Shown: positions 1-8,029, numbered from the stretch's first letter. The stretch is DNA of 64,000 nt from Frigoribacterium sp. PhB116 (GCF_004364285.1 NZ_SOBE01000002.1:990683-1054682); one strand, 5' to 3'. Program-made: numbers and translations. Notes: generated by a model not told the origin, from the sequence alone.

Positions 1-121
1 GCCGGGCTCTGCCGCAGCGGCGTGACGTCGACGAGCACCGGACGGCGGGACGGGCCAGGGGCGGGAGTCGGAGTGGTCAAGGCTCCATCATGCGCGATGC
101 GCACCGTTCAGGGTCGACGTC

Positions 122-151
122 CCGCCTCCTCCCGACGACACGAGGAGGCGG
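122..151. terminator. Hairpin upstream of the FKBP gene
   Basis: A 10-bp perfect inverted repeat (122-131 CCGCCTCCTC, 142-151 GAGGAGGCGG) with a 10-base loop and no T-tract. It may end a gene lying to the left of the window. It also sits about 16 bases before the FKBP start and holds purine-rich GAGGAGG, so a role in translation is possible. The rest of 1-166 shows nothing I can call. Confidence 0.4.
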
Positions 152-166
152 TGGTTGGATGGAGCC

Positions 167-541
167 ATGACTCACGACCCCAGCACCAAGCCCGAGATCG
201 ACGCCCCCACCGCTCCTGCTCCCACCGAGCTCGAGATCACTGACATCACGGTCGGCGACGGCGACGAGGCCCAGTCCGGCTCGACCGTCAACGTCCACTA
301 CCTCGGTGTCGAGTTCGACTCCGGCGAGGAGTTCGACGCGTCGTGGAGCCGCGGCGAGCCCATCAACTTCCCCCTCGCGGCCCTCGTCCGCGGCTGGCAG
401 GAGGGCATCCCCGGCATGAAGGTCGGCGGCCGCCGCCAGCTCGTCGTCCCGCCCCACCTCGCCTACGGCCCCGTCGGCGGCGGGCACCCGCTCTCCGGCA
501 AGACCCTGATCTTCGTCATCGACCTCCTCGGCGTCAGCTGA
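167..541 (+). CDS. FKBP-type peptidyl-prolyl cis-trans isomerase
   Basis: A 124-residue single-domain FKBP, expected to catalyse cis-trans isomerisation of prolyl bonds during protein folding. The fold is visible as VNVHYLG, then FDASW, then GWQEGIPGMKVGGRR and the LAYG loop before a C-terminal IFVIDLLGV strand. There is no signal peptide, so it is probably cytoplasmic. About 25 acidic and Pro-rich residues precede the domain. I chose ATG 167; the track's longer form begins at TTG 155 and adds only four residues. The stop overlaps the next gene's ATG (TGATG), so the two are probably translationally coupled. Family assignment is secure, substrate unknown. Confidence 0.93.
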   Translation: MTHDPSTKPEIDAPTAPAPTELEITDITVGDGDEAQSGSTVNVHYLGVEFDSGEEFDASWSRGEPINFPLAALVRGWQEGIPGMKVGGRRQLVVPPHLAYGPVGGGHPLSGKTLIFVIDLLGVS

Positions 542-1371
542 TGACGGCCCCCTCGATCGGCCTCGCCGACGGCCGGACCATCCCGGCCCTCGGCCTCGGC
601 ACGTACGGGATGGACGGCGACGAGGGCGCGGGCCAGGTCGCCACGGCGATCGAGTCCGGCTACCGCCTCCTCGACACGGCCCTCAACTACGGCAACGAGG
701 CGGCGGTCGGCGAGGCCGTCCGCCGTGTCGACGTGCCGCGGGACGAGCTCGTCGTGACGTCGAAGCTGCCGGGCCGGCACCACGGCTACGAGGAGACGCT
801 GGCGAGCTTCGAGGAGACGCGCGCCAACCTGGGCCTCGACTTCGTCGACCTCTACCTGATCCACTGGCCGCTGCCGCGGGTCGACAAGTACGTCGACTCG
901 TTCCGCGCGTTCGTCAAGCTGCAGGAGGACGGCCTCGTCGGCAGCGTCGGCGTCTCGAACTTCACCGAGGAGCACCTGCAGCGCGTCGCCGACGAGACCG
1001 GCGTCGTGCCCGTGGTGAACCAGATCGAGCTGCACCCGTACTTCCCCCAGGCGGGGATGCGCGCGGTGCACGAGCGCATGGGCATCGTCACCGAGAGCTG
1101 GAGCCCGCTCGCCAAGCAGAGCGAGCTGCTGCAGGAGGCGGTGGTCACCGAGATCGCCCGAGCCCACGGCAAGACGCCCACCCAGGTCGTCCTGCGCTGG
1201 CACGTCCAGCTCGGCGCCGTGCCCGTGCCCAAGTCGGCCGACCCCGGCCGTCAGCGCGAGAACCTCGACGTCTTCGACTTCGAGCTGTCCGACGACGAGG
1301 TGGCGCGCATCAGCGGCCTCGAGCGCGGCCGGCTCTGGGACGGCGACCCCGAGACGCACGAGGAGTTCTAG
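541..1371 (+). CDS. Aldo/keto reductase
   Basis: A 276-residue NADPH-dependent oxidoreductase of the AKR superfamily. Visible hallmarks are the N-terminal LGLGTYGM strand, the catalytic Asp-Tyr pair in LLDTALNYGNE, the Lys in VVTSKLPG, the His in LIHWPLP, and the cofactor-binding VPVPKSADPGRQREN near the C terminus. Length and motif spacing resemble the 2,5-diketo-D-gluconate reductase-type AKRs of actinobacteria. The substrate cannot be read from the sequence. It starts inside the stop codon of the FKBP gene and is followed by a strong hairpin, so the two form a short transcription unit. Confidence 0.93.
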   Translation: MTAPSIGLADGRTIPALGLGTYGMDGDEGAGQVATAIESGYRLLDTALNYGNEAAVGEAVRRVDVPRDELVVTSKLPGRHHGYEETLASFEETRANLGLDFVDLYLIHWPLPRVDKYVDSFRAFVKLQEDGLVGSVGVSNFTEEHLQRVADETGVVPVVNQIELHPYFPQAGMRAVHERMGIVTESWSPLAKQSELLQEAVVTEIARAHGKTPTQVVLRWHVQLGAVPVPKSADPGRQRENLDVFDFELSDDEVARISGLERGRLWDGDPETHEEF

Positions 1372-1404
1372 CTCCGCCTGCGGTCTCGACCCGCTCGGCT
1401 CGAC

Positions 1405-1436
1405 ACGCCCGCGTCCTCCTCGGAGGGCGCGGGCGT
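1405..1436 (+). terminator. Rho-independent-type hairpin after the aldo/keto reductase
   Basis: Outer stem ACGCCCGCG/CGCGGGCGT (9 bp) and inner stem CCTCC/GGAGG, separated by single unpaired bases. There is no clear T-tract, as is usual for actinobacterial terminators. Confidence 0.65.
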
Positions 1437-1472
1437 CGTCGCGGGTGGGGCGGAGGCGCGCCCGGGCACAGG

Positions 1473-1478
1473 TAGACT
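1473..1478 (+). promoter_or_regulatory. -10 box for the HelR-like gene
   Basis: TAGACT lies 37 bases before the GTG start and implies a leader of about 30 nt. The purine-rich stretch GAGGGGTGGAG just before the start can act as ribosome binding site. No clear -35 hexamer. Confidence 0.45.
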
Positions 1479-1515
1479 GGCGTGCCGTCTTTTCCCGAGG
1501 GGTGGAGCAAACCTG

Positions 1516-3795
1516 GTGTCATCTGAGCTCGAGCGCGAACGCGCCTACGTGGCCACGCTGTACGCGCGTCTGGACGAGTTGAAGGCCGACGCCCGCGTGC
1601 GGCTGGAGAGCACCCGGCGAGAAGCCGTGGGCGGCAACCACCAGAGCCGCAGCGAGCGGGACGCGTTCGCGAAGCTCTACGAGGACACGATCACCCAGCT
1701 CGGCGCCGTCGACGAGCGGCTCGCGTTCGGCCGTCTCGAGCTCGAGCGGCCCGACGAGACCGGCAGCGCCCTCCGCTACATCGGCCGGGTCGGCCTGCGC
1801 GACCGGCAGCACCACCCGATCCTGCTCGACTGGCGGGTGCCCGGCGCGAGCGCCTTCTACCAGGCGACCGCGGCGACGCCGATGGGCGTCCGGGCCCGCC
1901 GTCACCTCACGCTCGCCGGCCGCGCCGTCACCCGCCTCGAGGACGAGGTCTTCGACCCCGACCTGCTCGACCGCGACGACGTGCAGCTGCAGGGCGAGGG
2001 CGCGCTGATGGCTGCCCTCACGGCCCAGCGGACCGGCCGCATGACCGACATCGTCGCCACGATCCAGGCCGAGCAGGACCGGATCATCCGGTCCGAGCTC
2101 GACGGCGTCCTCGTCGTCCAGGGCGGGCCCGGCACGGGCAAGACCGCGGTCGCCCTGCACCGCGCCGCCTACCTGCTCTACTCGCACCGCGACCGCCTGC
2201 GCGGCTCCGGCGTGCTCATCGTCGGCCCGTCGCGGTCGTTCCTGCGGTACATCGAGCAGGTCCTCCCGTCGCTCGGCGAGAGCGGCGTCGTGCTGTCGAG
2301 CCTCGGCGGGCTCTACCCCGACCTCGAGACCCAGGTCGACGACGCCCCGGACGTCGCGGCGCTCAAGGGCTCGGCCGAGATGGCCGAGCTGATCAAGCGA
2401 GCCGTGCGCTCGCGGCAGGTCCGGCCGACGCAGGCGACCACGATCGACATCAACGGCGAGCGGCTCGTCGTGCAGCCCGAGCTGATCGGCGAGGCCATGC
2501 GGCGCGCACAAGAGCGGGGCAAGCAGCACAACCTCGGCCGGGTCACCTTCAACAAGGCGGCGCTCTCGGCGCTGACCCGCCTGCTCGTGTCGCAGATGCG
2601 CGAGCACGGCACGACGGTCGACGAGTCGGACGAGGCGGTCCTGCGCGAGGACATCCGGCAGTCGCACGACGTCCGGGTGCTGCTCAACACCGCGTGGATG
2701 CCCCTGTCGGCCGAGAAGCTCGTCGAGGACCTGTTCGCGCGCCCGAACTGGCTCGCGACCATCACCCAGCGTTGGACGCCGGCGCAGCGGGCCCTGCTCC
2801 AGCGTCCCCGCGGCTCGCAGTTCACGATCTCCGACGTGCCGCTGCTCGACGAGGCGGCCGAGCTGCTCGGCGAGTTCCAGGCCGGGGTCGACCCCGACAA
2901 GCTGGCCCGCAAGCAGCAGCGCAAGCGCGACATCGAGAACGCCGAGCGCGCCATCGAGAACATGGGCGTCGAGGGCATGGTGTCGGCCGAGCAGATCGCC
3001 GGCGGCTTCGCCGAGCGCGCCGCGTCGATGACCACGTCCGAGCGCGCTGCGGGCGACCGCACCTGGGCCTTCGGGCACGTCGTGGTCGACGAGGCGCAAG
3101 AGCTCTCGCCCATGCAGTGGCGGCTGCTGTCCCGCCGCTGCCCGCTGCGCTCGTTCACCGTCGTCGGCGACATCGCCCAGGCGTCCAGCCCGGCCGCCGC
3201 CTCCTCGTGGGACAGGGCGCTCCAGGCCCTGCTCGGCCGTCGTCGCGGTTCGAGCGTCGCCGGCACCACGGCGCCCTGGCGCCTCGAAGAACTCACGGTC
3301 AACTACCGCACGCCGAGCCAGATCGTCGAGCACGCCGAACGCCTGGCCGTCGAGAACGGGCTGACCATCACGGCGAGCCGGTCGGTCCGGTCGAGCGAGT
3401 GGCCGGTGCGCGAGATCACGGTGCCTGCCCTCGCCGCCGCGGGCGTCAGCCGAGGAGGCGCGCCGCACGACGCCCTCGTCGCCGCGGCCGTCGAGGCGGT
3501 CGCCGCCGACCGCGGCATCGACTCCGAGGGCACGCTCGCGGTCATCGCGCCGCAGCACCTCGTGGTCGACCTCGTCTCAGGGCTCGACCCGCTGTTCCCC
3601 GGGCAGGTGGCGCCGGGCACGGCGTCGCTGACCCGGCCGATCTCGGTGCTCAGCCCCGCGACGTCCAAGGGCCTGGAGTTCGACAGCGTCGTGCTCGTCG
3701 ATCCCGAGGGCATCCGCACCGGCGCTGCCCGCGGCGCGGCGAGCCTCTACGTCGCGATGACCCGGCCCACGCAGCGCCTCACGGTCGTCGGCTAG
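1516..3795 (+). CDS. helR: HelD/HelR-like RNA polymerase-associated ATPase (UvrD-like helicase fold)
   Basis: A 759-residue superfamily 1 ATPase. A charged, probably coiled-coil N terminus (residues about 1-60) is followed by Walker A GGPGTGKT at residues 203-210. Walker B is VVVDEAQELSPMQW, and helicase motifs VVGDIAQ and ELTVNYRTP come before the C-terminal motif ATSKGLEFDSVVLVDP and YVAMTRPTQRLTVVG. This family strips stalled RNA polymerase from DNA; the streptomycete and mycobacterial HelR members also displace rifamycins. That resistance role is family knowledge and is not shown here. A UvrD/Rep-type DNA helicase is less likely because of the N terminus and the split motor. The 3' end overlaps the convergent DinB gene by 17 bases. 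Confidence 0.85.
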   Translation: MSSELERERAYVATLYARLDELKADARVRLESTRREAVGGNHQSRSERDAFAKLYEDTITQLGAVDERLAFGRLELERPDETGSALRYIGRVGLRDRQHHPILLDWRVPGASAFYQATAATPMGVRARRHLTLAGRAVTRLEDEVFDPDLLDRDDVQLQGEGALMAALTAQRTGRMTDIVATIQAEQDRIIRSELDGVLVVQGGPGTGKTAVALHRAAYLLYSHRDRLRGSGVLIVGPSRSFLRYIEQVLPSLGESGVVLSSLGGLYPDLETQVDDAPDVAALKGSAEMAELIKRAVRSRQVRPTQATTIDINGERLVVQPELIGEAMRRAQERGKQHNLGRVTFNKAALSALTRLLVSQMREHGTTVDESDEAVLREDIRQSHDVRVLLNTAWMPLSAEKLVEDLFARPNWLATITQRWTPAQRALLQRPRGSQFTISDVPLLDEAAELLGEFQAGVDPDKLARKQQRKRDIENAERAIENMGVEGMVSAEQIAGGFAERAASMTTSERAAGDRTWAFGHVVVDEAQELSPMQWRLLSRRCPLRSFTVVGDIAQASSPAAASSWDRALQALLGRRRGSSVAGTTAPWRLEELTVNYRTPSQIVEHAERLAVENGLTITASRSVRSSEWPVREITVPALAAAGVSRGGAPHDALVAAAVEAVAADRGIDSEGTLAVIAPQHLVVDLVSGLDPLFPGQVAPGTASLTRPISVLSPATSKGLEFDSVVLVDPEGIRTGAARGAASLYVAMTRPTQRLTVVG

Positions 3796-4369
3796 CGCCG
3801 GCGGCCCGGGCCGCCGCCTCGACCCGGTCGTGATGGGCGCGCCAGCCCTCGTCGTCCCGGTCCGGGACGTTCGGGTCGGCCGGTCCGTTGCCGAGCCTGC
3901 CGTCGACGAGCTCGCGGACGAGGTCGGCGTGGCCCGCGTGACGCGCGGTCTCGACGCACAGGTGCACGAGGATGGAGTGCAGCGTGACGTCGCGTCGGTC
4001 TGCCGGCCACCACGGCACCACGCCGGGGGAGTCCAGGTCGAGCGCCGCGACGGTCGCGTCGGCGTGGTCGGCCGAGTGCCGAGCGAACGCGACGATCGCC
4101 TCCCGCGTCTCGTCCTCGGTCGCCCAGAGGTCCGCCTCCGGCTCGCTCGTGTCCGTCAGCCACGGCATCTCCTGCGACGACGGCCGGTCGAAGACCTCGC
4201 CGAGGTAGCCGAGCTGGACGCTCGCGACGTGCTTGACGAGGCCGAGCAGGTTCGTGCCGCTCGCGACGAGCGGACGCCGGGCGTCGTACTCGTCGAGCCC
4301 GTCGAGCTTCGCCAGCAGGTCGGCGCGCTGCTTCGAGAGGTAGCGCTGCAGGGTCTCTTTCTCGTCCAT
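3779..4369 (-). CDS. DinB-like four-helix protein (DUF664 type)
   Basis: A 196-residue protein with the DinB/DUF664 pattern: an N-terminal helix rich in Lys and Arg (LQRYLSKQRADLLAKLDGLDEYDARRPL), then LLGLVKHVASVQLGYLGEVF with the first metal-ligand-type His, and a later HSILVHLCVETARHAGHADLVRE carrying further His residues. Such proteins often bind a divalent metal and include thiol S-transferases, but the reaction of this one is unknown. The ATG at 4369 is the first start giving the complete domain. It is the last of four minus-strand genes, 50 bases after the exported His-rich protein, and ends within the 3' end of the HelR-like gene. Confidence 0.8.
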   Translation of the reverse strand: MDEKETLQRYLSKQRADLLAKLDGLDEYDARRPLVASGTNLLGLVKHVASVQLGYLGEVFDRPSSQEMPWLTDTSEPEADLWATEDETREAIVAFARHSADHADATVAALDLDSPGVVPWWPADRRDVTLHSILVHLCVETARHAGHADLVRELVDGRLGNGPADPNVPDRDDEGWRAHHDRVEAAARAAGASRRP

Positions 4370-4419
4370 GCCTCCAGCGTGCCGCGTCCCTGCCCCTGCC
4401 GCCACCTCTGCCGGGACGC

Positions 4420-5019
4420 TCAGCGGTAGTCGGGCGGCCAGCCGAACGCGGGAGGCGCGGTCACGGTCTCGCCCCGGGGCGCGAGCACGAGCGCGACGTC
4501 CTCGAAGTCGCTCAGCCGGATGCCGGCCGGGTCGCCCGACCAGCGGCTCCCGTCCACGAAGGCGGTCAGCTCGAGGCCGTCGTCGGGTCCGAGCGAGCCG
4601 ATGCTCACGGCGTCGAGGTGCACGTCCCACTCGGTGAAGAGCTGGCCCAGCACGAACGACTCCCGTCGGGGCGACTCGACGTGCACGATGCCGGATGTGT
4701 CGTGGGTGTGCAGGGGAGCGGCGAGCTTCGTGTCGGCGTCGTGCCCGATGTCGCCGGGGATCGTCACGGCCTCGCCGTCGACCGTGATCGAGAGGTGCGT
4801 GTGCACGTGCATCGCGAGGTCCTCGCCCCAGACGTTCTGCATGCCCGCGAGCTCGGCACGGCCGAGCCGGTCGCCCACGGCGGGCACGGGCCAGGGCGGG
4901 GCGTTCTGGGCGCCGACGACCCGGGACGGCTGCGCCGATCCGACCAGCCCGATCCCGACGGCACCGCCGATGACGACGAGTGCGGCCACGGACGCGAAGA
5001 CGGTGTCTCGAGAGGGCAC
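4420..5019 (-). CDS. Membrane-anchored or exported His-rich protein of unknown function
   Basis: A 199-residue protein with one N-terminal hydrophobic segment (about residues 8-28) that could be a signal anchor or an uncleaved signal. The outer part holds two closely spaced His clusters: MHVHTHLSITVDG (about residues 69-81) and PLHTHDTSGIVHVESP (about 101-116). Together they provide several possible metal ligands. I recognise the HTHDTSG-I-H-ESP pattern as recurring in bacterial hypothetical proteins but know no assigned function. The GTG start lies only four bases after the emfourin stop, so translation is probably coupled to the protease operon. Metal binding is inference. Confidence 0.75.
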   Translation of the reverse strand: MPSRDTVFASVAALVVIGGAVGIGLVGSAQPSRVVGAQNAPPWPVPAVGDRLGRAELAGMQNVWGEDLAMHVHTHLSITVDGEAVTIPGDIGHDADTKLAAPLHTHDTSGIVHVESPRRESFVLGQLFTEWDVHLDAVSIGSLGPDDGLELTAFVDGSRWSGDPAGIRLSDFEDVALVLAPRGETVTAPPAFGWPPDYR

Positions 5020-5023
5020 GCGA

Positions 5024-5362
5024 CTAGGCCCCGTGGCCCGGCGCGGTGGGGTCGTGCGCGGCGCCGCGCTCGCCCTCGCCCTCCGCGTCGCTCACCTCGC
5101 GCACCCGGTCGACGAGCTCCCGCCAGGGCCCGGTCACCTGTTGCTCGGGCAGCTTGGCCTTCTTCGCCGGCGACGTCTCCGCCGAGATGACCCACACGAA
5201 GCGGTCGGGCTGCACCGGCTGGGTCGGGGCGGGGGCCTCCGACCAGGGCACGAGGTCGAGCAGCACCAGCCAGGACTCGGTGTCGGGTTCGGCAGCGACG
5301 TCGACCTGCCAGGTGCGGGTGAGCCCGGCGAAGCCGCCGGACCTCTGGACGGTCACCATCAT
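5024..5362 (-). CDS. Emfourin-family inhibitor of M4 protease
   Basis: A 112-residue protein beginning MMVTVQRSGGFAGLTRTW. The RSGGFAGL signature at residues 7-14 is the hallmark of the emfourin (M4in) family. The founding member, from Serratia, inhibits the neighbouring protealysin. Here too it lies directly downstream of a protealysin-like gene, with 68 bases between them. No signal peptide or membrane segment is present, so inhibitor and protease probably share the cytoplasm. Two ATGs in tandem (5362 and 5359) are possible starts. The acidic/Gly-rich C-terminal tail (AEGEGERGAAHDPTAPGHGA) is variable and may be disordered. Function is inferred from family and context. Confidence 0.82.
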   Translation of the reverse strand: MMVTVQRSGGFAGLTRTWQVDVAAEPDTESWLVLLDLVPWSEAPAPTQPVQPDRFVWVISAETSPAKKAKLPEQQVTGPWRELVDRVREVSDAEGEGERGAAHDPTAPGHGA

Positions 5363-5430
5363 GGCCGCGATGCTACTCCGCGGCGCCGAGCTGCCGAGGG
5401 CGTGAGGTCCGGCACTCGGGGGACCAGGAC

Positions 5431-6480
5431 TCAGGCTGCCGGCTCGACGCCCACGCCCACGCCCTGCCAGCCTGCGGCCGTGGCCCGCGCCTCCTCCGAG
5501 TCGGCGCCGTACCGGGCCGCCGCCGCTGAGACCGTGGCTGCGGCGAACTCCGCGAAGGAGGCAGTCGGCGACAGCTCGCCGCCGACCAGCGTGTCGTACC
5601 AGACCTGCCCCGCCCGCTCCCACGCGCGGCCGCCCAGGGCGTCGGCGACGAGGAAGAACGCGCGGTTGGGGATGCCCGAGTTGAGGTGCACGCCCCCGTT
5701 GTCGTCGGTCGTCTCGACGTAGTCGTCCATGTGCGCCGGCTGGGGGTCCTTGCCGAGCACGTCGTCGTCGTACGCCGTGCCCGGCGCCGACATCGATCGG
5801 AGCGCGCGGCCCTCGACGGCCTCGGTGAAGAGCCCCTCGCCGATCAGCCACGTCGCCTGCTCGGCCGTCTGGTCGAACAGGTGCTGCTCGACGAGCGCCC
5901 CGAAGACGTCGCTGACCGACTCGTTCAGGGCGCCCGACTGGCCCTGGTACTCGAGGTTCGCCGTGTACTGCGTGACGCCGTGGGCCAGCTCGTGGCCGAT
6001 GACGCTGACCGAGGCGGTGAAGCGGCCGAAGACCTCGCCGTCGCCGTCGCCGAAGACCATCCGCTCGCCGTTCCAGAACGCGTTGTCGTAGTCCTGCCCG
6101 TAGTGCACGGTCGCGTCGAGGGGCAGGCCCGCGCCGTCGATGCTCGACCGCCCGTAGACCTCGCGGAACAGCGCGTGCGTCGCGCCGAGGGCGTCGTACG
6201 CCTCGGTCACCGCGACGTCGTCGCCCGCGGGCTCGCCCTCGCCGCGGACCCGCACCCCGGGCAGCTGCTCGGTGCCCTGGGCGTCGGAGATGGTGCGCTC
6301 GACCTCGGCGCCCCGGGCGACGGCGCCCTGCCGCACGGGCGGCGCCTCGCTGCGGGCGGCACGCACCTCGTCGATCTGCAGCAGCCCGTGCCGGGCCGCC
6401 TCGGGGGCACGTGCGAAGCGCTCGGTGTCGGCCGCGGCGAGGTGGGCGAGCAGGTACGGGGGCACGATGTAGCGGGTCAT
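5431..6480 (-). CDS. Protealysin-like M4 family zinc metalloprotease
   Basis: A 349-residue thermolysin-family (M4) protease of the protealysin branch. There is no signal peptide. The N terminus IVPPYLL matches the short protealysin-type propeptide. Zinc ligands are the two His of HELAHGVTQ (residues 163-167) and the Glu of ALNESVSDVFGAL about 20 residues later. The later GGVHLNSGIPNRAFF block carries the catalytic-site His. It heads a minus-strand operon with its predicted inhibitor emfourin, a His-rich exported protein and a DinB-like protein. Protealysins of this type are made as cytoplasmic precursors and in some bacteria are secreted by unknown routes. The physiological target cannot be inferred. 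Confidence 0.92.
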   Translation of the reverse strand: MTRYIVPPYLLAHLAAADTERFARAPEAARHGLLQIDEVRAARSEAPPVRQGAVARGAEVERTISDAQGTEQLPGVRVRGEGEPAGDDVAVTEAYDALGATHALFREVYGRSSIDGAGLPLDATVHYGQDYDNAFWNGERMVFGDGDGEVFGRFTASVSVIGHELAHGVTQYTANLEYQGQSGALNESVSDVFGALVEQHLFDQTAEQATWLIGEGLFTEAVEGRALRSMSAPGTAYDDDVLGKDPQPAHMDDYVETTDDNGGVHLNSGIPNRAFFLVADALGGRAWERAGQVWYDTLVGGELSPTASFAEFAAATVSAAAARYGADSEEARATAAGWQGVGVGVEPAA

Positions 6481-6599
6481 GGACAGACTCTGTCACCGGC
6501 CTCCGACATCGGGGCCGTCCGTTCACACGATCGTCACGAGCGGCTGGCCCACACGGCACCGCCGCCCCCAGGAGGTGCGGCGCGGCCTCCGCGAGCCGG

Positions 6600-6605
6600 T
6601 AGCGT
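6600..6605 (+). promoter_or_regulatory. -10 box of apt, leaderless type
   Basis: TAGCGT ends 7 bases before the ATG of apt, so transcription would begin at or next to the start codon. No plausible Shine-Dalgarno sequence lies in the gap. Confidence 0.5.
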
Positions 6606-6612
6606 CGACCGG

Positions 6613-7152
6613 ATGACCGCCTCCGACGCCTCCGCCCTCGTCGACCGCATGATCGCCGTCGTCCCCGACTTCCCCGTCCCCGGGATCCTCTTCCGCGACG
6701 TCACGCCGCTCTTCTCCGACGCGGACGCCTTCGCCACCGTGACCGCCGCCCTCTCCGAGCCGTTCGACGGGGCCTTCACCGCAGTGGCGGGCATCGAGGC
6801 CCGGGGCTTCGCGCTCGCCGGCGGCATCGCGATCGAGCAGGGCGTCGGCGTCCTCACCGTGCGCAAGGCCGGCAAGCTGCCCGGCGAGGTCCTGAGCGAG
6901 AGCTACGCGCTCGAGTACGGCGAGGCGACACTCGAGCTGCGGCCGAGCCAGCTGCCCCCGGGCACCCGGGTGCTGGTCGTCGACGACGTGCTCGCCACCG
7001 GCGGAACGGCCGACGCGACGGTCACCCTGCTCGAGCGGGCGGGCTACGAGGTCGTCGGCATCGCCGTGCTGCTCGAGCTCGAAGGCCTGCCCGGCCGCGA
7101 ACGCCTCGCGTCGCGCATCCCCGTGCACGCCCTCGGCAGCGCTCCCGCCTAG
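6613..7152 (+). CDS. apt: Adenine phosphoribosyltransferase
   Basis: A 179-residue purine salvage enzyme that makes AMP and pyrophosphate from adenine and PRPP. The start region FPVPGILFRDVTPLF is typical of Apt. The PRPP-binding motif VLVVDDVLATGGT and the purine-site GIEARGFALAG are intact. The ATG at 6613 gives the usual length. It is transcribed alone, divergent from the protease operon and convergent with the M50 gene, whose stop lies 15 bases away. In several actinobacteria apt sits near relA, but not here. Confidence 0.95.
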   Translation: MTASDASALVDRMIAVVPDFPVPGILFRDVTPLFSDADAFATVTAALSEPFDGAFTAVAGIEARGFALAGGIAIEQGVGVLTVRKAGKLPGEVLSESYALEYGEATLELRPSQLPPGTRVLVVDDVLATGGTADATVTLLERAGYEVVGIAVLLELEGLPGRERLASRIPVHALGSAPA

Positions 7153-7180
7153 GGCGCGAGCCGGGCCTAGGGCGCGAGCC
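7147..7180. repeat. 16-bp direct repeat spanning both stop codons of a convergent pair
   Basis: GCCTAGGGCGCGAGCC occurs at 7147-7162 and again at 7165-7180. The first copy contains the TAG of apt. The second copy contains the stop codon of the minus-strand M50 gene. It looks like a small local duplication. Confidence 0.85.
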
Positions 7181-7910
7181 ACCCCGGGAACAGCAGCAGC
7201 GACGCCCCCACGAGGCACGCCGCCGCGACCCCGACGAAGACGCCGACCCAGAGGACGCCGGGCACGTGCGTCAGCCCGGCGAGCTGGTCGGCGTCCGACT
7301 CCGTGCGCGCGCCGTGGCGGGCCGCCCGACGACGGCTCGACTGCAGCTCGACGGAGGCGCGGAGGGCTCCCAGGCCCAGCACGCTCACCAGCACCAGCCC
7401 GAACACTTGCTGCCACTCGACCGGCGCGAGCCACGTGACGCCCGCGACGACGGCCGCGCCCACGAGCACGACCCACAGGCCGAACCAGTTGCGGATCTGC
7501 ACGAGCATCAGCGCGAGCAGCAGCAGCAACGCCCAGAGCAACCCGGCGGCGAAGCCCGCGCCGAGCAGCCAGGAGGCGCCCAGCGAGGCCAGCGCCGGGG
7601 CGGTGTAGCCCGCGAGGAGGGTGAGGATCATGCCCGGCCCCGACCGCGGGCCTCGTGAGACGGTCAGGCCCGACGTGTCCGAGTGCAGCCGGATCCCCGT
7701 CAGCCGCCGCCCGGTCAGCACGGCGGCCAGGCCGTGGCCGCCCTCGTGCACGACGGTCACCGCGTGCCGCACCGTGTGCCAGGTGCCCGGCAGCAGCACG
7801 AGCGCGGCCCCTGCGGCGACGGCCAGCAGCATCCACGACAGGGGGAGCGGGTCGGCGCGCTGCGCGACCCGGGCCCAGAGAGCGGCCAAGGAGGCGGTGG
7901 TCTCGTCCAT
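7167..7910 (-). CDS. M50-like integral membrane metalloprotease
   Basis: A 247-residue membrane protein of the M50/site-2-protease-like group found in actinobacteria. The zinc motif HEGGH (residues 55-59) sits at the end of a first hydrophobic region (about 24-41) and an amphipathic stretch. Further membrane segments are near 92-118, 118-136 and 146-165, with a last one near 215-243. The hydrophilic loop LQSSRRRAARHGARTESDAD separates the last two groups. An Asp/Asn third ligand is not obvious to me, so activity is likely but not proven. No partner gene suggests a substrate. ATG at 7910 follows a weak purine-rich site. Confidence 0.82.
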   Translation of the reverse strand: MDETTASLAALWARVAQRADPLPLSWMLLAVAAGAALVLLPGTWHTVRHAVTVVHEGGHGLAAVLTGRRLTGIRLHSDTSGLTVSRGPRSGPGMILTLLAGYTAPALASLGASWLLGAGFAAGLLWALLLLLALMLVQIRNWFGLWVVLVGAAVVAGVTWLAPVEWQQVFGLVLVSVLGLGALRASVELQSSRRRAARHGARTESDADQLAGLTHVPGVLWVGVFVGVAAACLVGASLLLFPGWLAP

Positions 7911-8029
7911 CCCGTCAGCCTAGGAGGCGCCTCCCGGTCCTCCCTCCCCGGGGTCGACCGCCTCCGTCGTGAGGATGGTCCTCGGCTCCGGGCAGCGTGT
8001 TCCGAGCCGCAGTGCCGCACCATGGACGG

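Noticed and set aside
22..243. Short frame at the left edge
   Set aside because: Overlaps the FKBP start in another frame, very rich in Arg and His, no ribosome site.
1519..3558. Long minus-strand frame (679 codons) opposite the HelR-like gene
   Set aside because: Product is rich in Arg, Gly, Ala and Asp with no domain; it is the G+C-driven shadow of the real gene. The same holds for the antisense frames over pnp, rnj, ftsK, hflX and pheT.
5686..6612. Upstream extension of the apt frame
   Set aside because: It runs antisense through the protease gene. The Apt family begins at the ATG at 6613.
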